Shown here: piece by piece, positions 1-4,592 of the stretch
Numbering within the stretch: position 1 is the stretch's first letter
How the letters are laid out: each line of letters starts with the position of its first letter
DNA from: an uncultured Pseudomonadota bacterium
GTDB taxonomy: Bacteria; Myxococcota_A; UBA9042; CAIXZC01
Assembly (NCBI GenBank): GCA_937876385.1
Contig: CALFHQ010000959.1
Coordinates: 1 to 5,766 of the forward strand
Direction of reading: 5' to 3'
Length of the DNA stretch: 5,766 nucleotides
The notes under the pieces: generated by a model
What the model was told of the DNA's origin: nothing
Seen by the model: only the letters and a program-made list of their open reading frames with translations
Databases searched by the model: none
Position numbers and translations under genes: made by a program

Positions 1-1
1 G

Positions 2-817
2 CGCGGGGATACGATTATTCTGGATAAAGAAGACCATGCCAGCATCGTGGACGGTTGCCGAGCGTCTCGAGCCCAGATTCTTCCCTTCGAGCACAACAGC
101 GTTGCCGACCTCGAAGACAAGCTGAAACGCTACCGAGACGAATTCGAGAACGTCTTTGTTATCGTGGAATCCGCCTACTCCATGAGCGGCGACCTTTCAC
201 CCTTGAAAGAAATCGTTGCGCTGAAAAAGCGATACAACTTCTTCCTCTACGTAGATGAGGCGCACACCTTCGGCTTCTACGGCGACGGGGGGCGGGGATA
301 CTGTCAGGAGTTGGGACTGCTGGATGACGTAGATTTCATCATGTCCACCTTCTCCAAGGCCACCGCTTCAGTGGGCGGATTCGTCGCCATGGACCCCAAG
401 TTCAAGACGCTCCTCACCTGGAACGCTCGACCGTACCTATTCCAGGCGTGCTTCACGCCTGCCGATGCTGCGGCGATTCTGGCGGCCCTCGATATCATCG
501 AGCACGACCCGGAGCCCGCCCGAAGACTCCACGAAAACAACGCCTACTTTCGCTCCCTTCTTCTTGCCGAAGGGTTCGACCTTCGAACCAGCAAGAGCCC
601 GGTGGTTCCGGTATTCATTGACGACTTGAACCAACTTCTGGCGGTCACCACCGAGATCTTCGAGCTTGGCGTTTACACCATCGCCGTCATCTATCCAGCG
701 GTGGGACCCACCGAGGGGCGCCTGCGCTTCATCGTCACATCGGCCCACACAAAGGAGGAAATCGAGCGAACCGTCCAGGTCCTCCGAGATGTCTGCAAAC
801 GCCGCAACATCATCTGA
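2..817 (+). CDS. PLP-dependent alpha-oxoamine synthase family enzyme (BioF/Kbl/SPT-like), 5' truncated
   Basis: The reading frame is open from base 2 to the TGA at 815-817, giving 271 residues. The family is usually about 390-400 long, so roughly the first 125 residues lie outside the window. A GTG at 47 is not the true start, because the upstream codons already encode the family motif DHASIVDG. Seen in the fragment: the DHAS motif (PLP-stacking His region) near residues 11-14, the PLP-binding DEAH at 85-88, the STFSK motif with the Schiff-base lysine at about residue 119, and the GRLRF arginine region (about 240-243) followed by SAHT. Family members condense an amino acid with an acyl-CoA and release CO2 (8-amino-7-oxononanoate synthase, 2-amino-3-ketobutyrate CoA ligase, serine palmitoyltransferase). 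The fragment does not show which substrates this one uses, so no gene symbol is given. It is cytosolic and the only gene here without an export signal. A 129-bp gap separates it from the next gene. Confidence 0.88.
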   Translation, partial: RGDTIILDKEDHASIVDGCRASRAQILPFEHNSVADLEDKLKRYRDEFENVFVIVESAYSMSGDLSPLKEIVALKKRYNFFLYVDEAHTFGFYGDGGRGYCQELGLLDDVDFIMSTFSKATASVGGFVAMDPKFKTLLTWNARPYLFQACFTPADAAAILAALDIIEHDPEPARRLHENNAYFRSLLLAEGFDLRTSKSPVVPVFIDDLNQLLAVTTEIFELGVYTIAVIYPAVGPTEGRLRFIVTSAHTKEEIERTVQVLRDVCKRRNII

Positions 818-872
818 CCACTTCCTCCTGCCCCCCAAAAGAGAAAATGATCCCTTGAGGGGAATGTTGGCT

Positions 873-901
873 TTGTGAAGGATTCGAAAACTTGGTAAAG
901 T
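873..901 (+). promoter_or_regulatory. candidate sigma70-type promoter of the DUF362 gene
   Basis: TTGTGA at 873-878 (4 of 6 consensus bases) is followed after 17 bp by TAAAGT at 896-901 (4 of 6). The spacing is ideal and would start transcription near 908, leaving a leader of about 38 nt before the ATG at 947. The match is only moderate, and promoters of this lineage need not follow the E. coli consensus. The remainder of the 818-946 gap shows no convincing terminator. Confidence 0.3.
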
Positions 902-946
902 GGTCTGGCCATTGGACTATCATGCAGGTCAAATCTGGAGGCTCCC

Positions 947-2212
947 ATGTCGAAGATGTGTCGTAGGCGATTCCTGAAGAGAAGTGCCGGGGCAGTTCTG
1001 GGGGTAATGACCCCCGGGCTCATTCAGTGGGGTTGTGGGAGCAATGGAGGAGAGAAGTCAGTCTCTGACGTCGTAGCGGATTCCGGTTTTATTCCCGACA
1101 CTTTCATGCGGGGTGACCAGGCAGAAGAAATTGTGCGCCGCGCCGGCTCGACCATATATGCCAGCCTGGGACAACGAGTGAAGGACTTCTACGGCATGGG
1201 GGTGGAAGCTGCCCAAAATCTGGGGATCACAGGAACCAACCTGGCCGGTTCCACGGTGTTCATCAAGCCGAACTTCGTAACCCTGGGGCTGGAAATTTTC
1301 GGATGCCAGTTCGACCCATCCATCGGGGAGTGCACGAAACCGGAATTGGTCATCGCAGTCGCCGAGCAGTGTCTCGAAGCGGGTGCTGCCAAAGTCATCA
1401 TCGGAGAAGGGGCTCAGAAGGAAAGTTGGGAGTGGGACGTTCTGAAATTCAACGAAGGAACGGTCATCGGTGGCGCCACCAACCTGCAGGCCGGGGCCGA
1501 TTGGCTGAAAAGCAAATATGGCGAGAACCGACTGGAGCTTCTCTGTTTGAATCAGGTGAACGATTGGAAGGCCCTCCCCAGCGCCTCGGAACACGAAAAC
1601 ATGAAGGATGGCATCTTCGTGGCCCGAGCCTTCGCCGAAGCAGACCATGTCATCTCGATGCCCGTCATGAAGACCCACACGTTTGCCATGATGACGGCGT
1701 CAATGAAGAACTACGTCGGAGTGATCTCTTCCCACATTCACGGCAACGATATCTCACGATGTTGGGCCCATCTGGCCTACAAAGATACCGTGGCCTACGG
1801 GGTGGACGGCTGCGGAATCTCCGGCGCCTTCGTTGACATCCACAAGTACCGAAGGGACGAGGGATTCCAGGATTTCTCCATTCTGGATGCAACCATCTGC
1901 CTGGAAGGGACGGGGCCACACACGGCACCCGTGAACGACGGAATCACCATCCACACCAAGTTGCGCAACGAAGCCCAAGCGTACTCGGTTCTGGCCAGCG
2001 ACGACCTCGTCGCCATGGACGCCACCGCTATGCGAATCATGGGACTCAAGGAAAGTGAAGTGAAGGCCATTCAGATGGCTCGCTATCTGGAGTTGGGCGA
2101 AGTGGACGAGGTGAACCTGTCCGGGGCCAACTTGAACGAGCTCCTCATAAAGGACTGGGTGAAGCCGGTCACCGAAGGGGAAGACTACTTCGAGTTTGTC
2201 TGTGGAGCTTGA
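947..2212 (+). CDS. Tat-exported DUF362 domain protein, possible lipoprotein
   Basis: This is a 421-residue protein starting at an ATG 5 nt after a GGAGG (937-941). The N-terminus carries a twin-arginine signal (RRRFLK, residues 6-11) and a hydrophobic stretch to about residue 28, so export in folded form is expected. Cys30, followed by GSNGG, could be a lipid anchor, but the residues before it (IQWG) are a poor lipobox. The DUF362 domain is recognised by IKPNF (106-110), an alpha/beta segment ending VIIGEG (150-155), MPVMKTH (238-244), MKNYVG (253-258) and a C-terminal SDDLVAMDA (351-359) followed by MGL. The family has no firmly established reaction. Some members carry a ferredoxin-type 4Fe-4S domain, but no CxxCxxC cluster is present here. 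The gene converges with the cytochrome gene, with 16 bp between the two stops. Tat use suggests a folded or cofactor-loaded protein in the periplasm. The family call is firm; function is unknown. Confidence 0.88.
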   Translation: MSKMCRRRFLKRSAGAVLGVMTPGLIQWGCGSNGGEKSVSDVVADSGFIPDTFMRGDQAEEIVRRAGSTIYASLGQRVKDFYGMGVEAAQNLGITGTNLAGSTVFIKPNFVTLGLEIFGCQFDPSIGECTKPELVIAVAEQCLEAGAAKVIIGEGAQKESWEWDVLKFNEGTVIGGATNLQAGADWLKSKYGENRLELLCLNQVNDWKALPSASEHENMKDGIFVARAFAEADHVISMPVMKTHTFAMMTASMKNYVGVISSHIHGNDISRCWAHLAYKDTVAYGVDGCGISGAFVDIHKYRRDEGFQDFSILDATICLEGTGPHTAPVNDGITIHTKLRNEAQAYSVLASDDLVAMDATAMRIMGLKESEVKAIQMARYLELGEVDEVNLSGANLNELLIKDWVKPVTEGEDYFEFVCGA

Positions 2213-2228
2213 TGAATCGCCGCGCTGC

Positions 2229-2666
2229 TTACTTTGTGTGGCAGGCTTTGCACGACAACGGGACAGGGAAACCTTCTGCCCCGTGGGGTTCGTCATGACA
2301 GGTGTTGCAGGTGTTGGAATCCGAGTGTCCAGCCGGGGCTCCGTTGGTGCCATGGCAGTCTGCGCACAAGTAAGGGTCCAGCCCTTCGTTGTGGGTGTCA
2401 GCCTCATGGCACGTCCAGCAAGTCGGGTTCTTCCAGCCCGAGTGACTCTCCACCAGAGGCTCGGCGTGCCCCGTGGCCCCCGTAAATGCATCCACATCCT
2501 CAATACCGGCCAGATCCTTGGATACCGAATCTTGAGTCGTCGTGTCGGTGGATGTCACCCCATCCTGAGTTTGCGTTGTGTCCGTTGCGTCCAAATTGGA
2601 GTCGTCACCGGAGCCGCAAGCCCACAGACCGAAAATCACGAACAGTGTCAGAAGTACTCGTTTCAT
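2229..2666 (-). CDS. small tetrahaem cytochrome c lipoprotein
   Basis: This encodes 145 residues. The ATG at 2664-2666 was chosen because a strong GGAGGAG lies just upstream (2671-2677) and the protein then begins with a textbook lipoprotein signal: MKR, a hydrophobic core and LWAC with the acylated Cys at 17. The open frame continues 38 codons further upstream but lacks such features. Residues 20-50 form a low-complexity Asp/Thr/Gln/Ser linker, probably a tether. The C-terminal part has four c-type haem sites: CWTCH 83-87, CADCH 101-105, CNTCH 120-124 and CKACH 139-143. Other histidines at 67, 75, 92, 114 and 128 could supply distal ligands, so four bis-His low-potential haems are possible. 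It resembles small tetrahaem/cytochrome c3-type modules that shuttle electrons in the periplasm, including the haem domain of flavocytochrome c fumarate reductases. It is divergent from the FAD lipoprotein gene, its most likely partner. Confidence 0.9.
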   Translation of the reverse strand: MKRVLLTLFVIFGLWACGSGDDSNLDATDTTQTQDGVTSTDTTTQDSVSKDLAGIEDVDAFTGATGHAEPLVESHSGWKNPTCWTCHEADTHNEGLDPYLCADCHGTNGAPAGHSDSNTCNTCHDEPHGAEGFPVPLSCKACHTK

Positions 2667-2670
2667 CGTT

Positions 2671-2677
2671 CTCCTCC
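2671..2677 (-). promoter_or_regulatory. strong Shine-Dalgarno that fixes the cytochrome start
   Basis: On the minus strand this reads GGAGGAG, four bases before the ATG at 2666. It is the best ribosome site in the window and decides for the 145-residue lipoprotein start over the longer frame beginning at 2780. Confidence 0.8.
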
Positions 2678-2691
2678 AAGGCATGGGTTCT

Positions 2692-2719
2692 ATTGTCCAA
2701 AGATCGAGCTGTTCGTCAA
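2692..2719 (-). promoter_or_regulatory. candidate promoter of the tetrahaem cytochrome gene
   Basis: On the minus strand TTGACG (2714-2719, 5 of 6 consensus bases) is followed after 16 bp by GACAAT (2692-2697, 4 of 6). Transcription would begin near 2685, giving a leader of about 20 nt that includes the GGAGGAG. A short inverted repeat, TTCGT/ACGAA (2712-2716 and 2723-2727), overlaps the -35. It is too short to call an operator. No equally good promoter is visible for the flavoprotein gene on the other strand; only an isolated GATACT at 2788-2793 stands out. Confidence 0.42.
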
Positions 2720-2755
2720 GAAACGAAGGCCGAACAGAGGCTCTCAGGGTGCGGG

Positions 2756-2763
2756 GAACGTTC
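2756..2763. repeat. 8-bp palindrome GAACGTTC in the divergent promoter region
   Basis: This is a perfect palindrome between the two divergent genes, about 50 bp upstream of the flavoprotein ATG. Its place would suit a regulator acting on the flavoprotein gene. A single 8-bp palindrome is expected by chance often enough that this is only a candidate. Confidence 0.25.
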
Positions 2764-2797
2764 AATCCGATGACAGCCAAGTGTTTTGATACTTACT

Positions 2798-2803
2798 GGG
2801 GGA
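2798..2803 (+). promoter_or_regulatory. Shine-Dalgarno supporting the ATG at 2813
   Basis: GGGGGA lies nine bases before the ATG at 2813. A TTG at 2786 in the same frame has no comparable site and would place extra residues ahead of the Tat signal, so the ATG is preferred. Confidence 0.6.
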
Positions 2804-2812
2804 ATAGCAACC

Positions 2813-4474
2813 ATGAAGAAGAAATCGAAAGTGGAAAACAAGGGAACAACACGTCGAAAATTCCTTCGCCAGGCAGCGATGGGTCTGGCAGCGACGACGG
2901 GGCTGGGAGTGTTGGCCGGATGCGACACCGAGGACTCGTGCATCCAGGGAACTCAGTCCGATGTCGCTGGCAATTTGGACGATGCGACGGGGCAATCCGC
3001 TGCCATCACCTGGGACCGTATCGTGGATGTTGTGGTGGTGGGCTCCGGGACCGGACTGGCCGGCGCTTTGGCCGCGGCAATAGGGGGAGACGAGGTGTTG
3101 GTTCTTGAGAAAACCGCGGCCACCGGAGGCTCCACCCGGCTCAGCGGCGGGGTTGCCTGGATTCCCAACAATCCCGCCATGCCCTCTGCCGGGTACGAGG
3201 ACAACCGAGACGACGCCGTGACATACCTCGAACAGTTGGGAGGTGGGCAGGCGGACCCCGCCCTCATCGAGGCGTTCGTGGACAACGGTCCCAAAATGAT
3301 TGCATTCACCGGGAAGCACTGCTCCTGGTCGTGGCATGTGGCCCCACTCCTGGGTGACTATCACCCCGAGTGGCCTGGAGCCCGAGTCAAGGGGCGCAGC
3401 ATTGAACCGGAAATTCCGGGAAAGACCATGAGCGTGGGACCGGAGCTTGTGGATGGGCTCCTGGAAGCCTTCGAAGGAGCGGGGGGTGAGGTCCTCCTGG
3501 AGACCCCCGTCACTCGTCTGGTCACACGACTGTTGGATGATGGAACGCAAGAAGTCCTGGGAGTCATCGCACAGGGTGTTGACGGCCCTCTTTGGATCGG
3601 GGTACGCAAAGGGGTTCTGCTGGCTTCGGGCGGATTTGATTGGGATTTTGAATTGAAGGCGAACTACCTTCGAGGCCCCACGGCCTACACCATCGGCCAC
3701 CCGGGAAACACTGGAGATGGACTGCGGTTGGCCCAGATGGCCGGAGCCGACTTGCGAAATCTCAATGAGTGTTGGGGCGGGGTGGTCTTCGTGGAAGACA
3801 CGAAATCCCTCCATGCCGATGGCCAACCTGGAACCATCAAGCACATGGTGCAACGCCGGAGCCCGGGTTGTATCACGGTGAATCGCCACGCCCGTCGATT
3901 CTACAACGAGGCGTCCGACTACGATTCGGCCTGGCGTCCATTCTTTGCCTGGGAGAATTGGGGGGACTTGCTTTGCGCCAACCTGCCTGCCTACATGATC
4001 TCCGACAAGAAGGTGAAGCCCAACGCGACCGAGGGGGTCTTCAAGGCGGATACTCTCGAAGAACTGGCGCCCATGCTGGGGTTGGATGCGGATGCCCTGG
4101 TGGCCACCGTGGAGCGGTTCAACGAGTTTGCTTTGCTCAGTGAAGACCCCGATTTCCATCGAGGAGAGAGCGCCTACGATACCGAGTATGGATCAACGTT
4201 GGCTCCCCTTGACAGCGGACCGTTCTACGGCGTTGAAGTCGCCCCGGCCGATCTGGGAACTTGTGGCGGAGCCAGGGTCAACGAGAATGCGCAAGTCTTG
4301 AATCCCATGGGCCAGATCATCCCCGGATTGTATGCCTCAGGCAACTCAGCCGGCGTGGGCGGCCCGGGAGCCGGCTACGGTGGCGGCGGTGGAACCATCG
4401 GCCCGGCCCTGACCTTCGCATACATCGCCGGAGAGCATCTGGCGTCGTCGTCACCCCGGGAGATTCTGACTTAG
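2813..4474 (+). CDS. Tat-exported FAD lipoprotein, 3-ketosteroid dehydrogenase-like flavoprotein oxidoreductase
   Basis: This is a 553-residue protein. The Tat signal (RRKFLR, 14-19) leads to a perfect lipobox, LAGC, with Cys37 as the anchor, so the enzyme should be exported folded with FAD and tethered to a membrane. FAD-binding motifs: VVVVGSGTG ending at residue 81, the ribose-binding Glu in LEK (about 99), and GGSTRLSGG (105-113) followed by WIPNN (116-120). The C-terminal part reads DLGTCGG (480-486), GLYASGN (505-511), then Tyr522, a glycine run and TIGPALTF (528-535). This matches the KstD pattern, in which a Tyr and a Gly four residues later promote substrate enolisation; here they would be Tyr522 and Gly526. 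The HTMGG and HGxNRLGG motifs of flavocytochrome c fumarate reductases are absent. Likely role: FAD-dependent addition or removal of hydrogen at a C=C bond next to a carbonyl. Substrate and direction are unknown. The divergent tetrahaem lipoprotein is a plausible electron partner. Confidence 0.88.
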   Translation: MKKKSKVENKGTTRRKFLRQAAMGLAATTGLGVLAGCDTEDSCIQGTQSDVAGNLDDATGQSAAITWDRIVDVVVVGSGTGLAGALAAAIGGDEVLVLEKTAATGGSTRLSGGVAWIPNNPAMPSAGYEDNRDDAVTYLEQLGGGQADPALIEAFVDNGPKMIAFTGKHCSWSWHVAPLLGDYHPEWPGARVKGRSIEPEIPGKTMSVGPELVDGLLEAFEGAGGEVLLETPVTRLVTRLLDDGTQEVLGVIAQGVDGPLWIGVRKGVLLASGGFDWDFELKANYLRGPTAYTIGHPGNTGDGLRLAQMAGADLRNLNECWGGVVFVEDTKSLHADGQPGTIKHMVQRRSPGCITVNRHARRFYNEASDYDSAWRPFFAWENWGDLLCANLPAYMISDKKVKPNATEGVFKADTLEELAPMLGLDADALVATVERFNEFALLSEDPDFHRGESAYDTEYGSTLAPLDSGPFYGVEVAPADLGTCGGARVNENAQVLNPMGQIIPGLYASGNSAGVGGPGAGYGGGGGTIGPALTFAYIAGEHLASSSPREILT

Positions 4475-4489
4475 GTTCGGCCGGTTGGT

Positions 4490-4521
4490 GGAGAGAAGTT
4501 GACACATCTCAACTTCTCTTC
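4490..4521 (+). terminator. 13-bp stem inverted repeat after the FAD gene: probable terminator, or operator
   Basis: The arms AGAGAAGTTGA (4492-4502) and TCAACTTCTCT (4509-4519) are perfectly complementary across a six-base loop. A G-T wobble and a G-C pair extend the stem to 4490 and 4521. It begins 16 bp after the flavoprotein stop, the usual place for a terminator. The downstream tract (TACTCCTG) is not a run of T, so intrinsic termination may be weak. A perfect TTGACA (4499-4504) sits inside the repeat, so it may instead be a binding site over a promoter. Confidence 0.5.
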
Positions 4522-4527
4522 TACTCC
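4499..4527 (+). promoter_or_regulatory. possible promoter of the CotH gene, -35 inside the inverted repeat
   Basis: TTGACA at 4499-4504 is a perfect -35 hexamer. At 17 bp the -10 position holds TACTCC (4522-4527), with only three consensus bases. The start would be near 4534, leaving a leader of about 60 nt. The weak -10 means it would need an activator or may be chance. Confidence 0.25.
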
Positions 4528-4558
4528 TGAAAGGGCGGAGAGGGGAAGCGGCTGGCAT

Positions 4559-4585
4559 TGGGGTCGTTTGCCTACTTCGACCCCA
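4559..4585 (+). promoter_or_regulatory. hairpin abutting the CotH gene ribosome site
   Basis: TGGGGTCG (4559-4566) and CGACCCCA (4578-4585) form a perfect 8-bp GC-rich stem with an 11-base loop. The last base of the stem is the first A of the AGGAGA Shine-Dalgarno (4585-4590), which itself lies only two bases before the ATG at 4593. In mRNA the hairpin would sit exactly against the ribosome site and could modulate translation or stabilise the 5' end. It could also be a protein operator in DNA. Confidence 0.4.
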
Positions 4586-4592
4586 GGAGATC

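Noticed and set aside
851..863. Possible terminator hairpin TCCC/GGGA after the PLP gene
   Set aside because: The stem is only about four pairs with a small loop and no T run.
818..904. Inverted repeat CCACTT and AAGTGG flanking the 818-904 gap
   Set aside because: The arms are six bases and about 75 bases apart, which is expected by chance.
2667..2780. Longer N-terminus for the cytochrome, starting at 2780
   Set aside because: The extra 38 residues would bury the lipoprotein signal, and the GGAGGAG site points to the ATG at 2666.
2196..2789. Plus-strand open frame of 197 codons across the cytochrome region
   Set aside because: It is antisense to the four-CxxCH lipoprotein and overlaps the end of the DUF362 gene, with no recognisable motif.
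2786..2812. TTG start for the FAD protein at 2786
   Set aside because: It lacks a ribosome site, and the ATG at 2813 gives a normal Tat signal with GGGGGA upstream.
2762..4159. Long minus-strand open frame of 465 codons opposite the FAD gene
   Set aside because: It is fully antisense to a gene with clear FAD, Tat and KstD motifs, shows no recognisable domain, and is the usual by-product of GC-rich codon use.
2813..4474. Calling the flavoprotein a fumarate reductase
   Set aside because: The C-terminal HTMGG and HGxNRLGG motifs that hold the dicarboxylate in flavocytochrome c are replaced by LGTCGG and a KstD-type Tyr/Gly segment.
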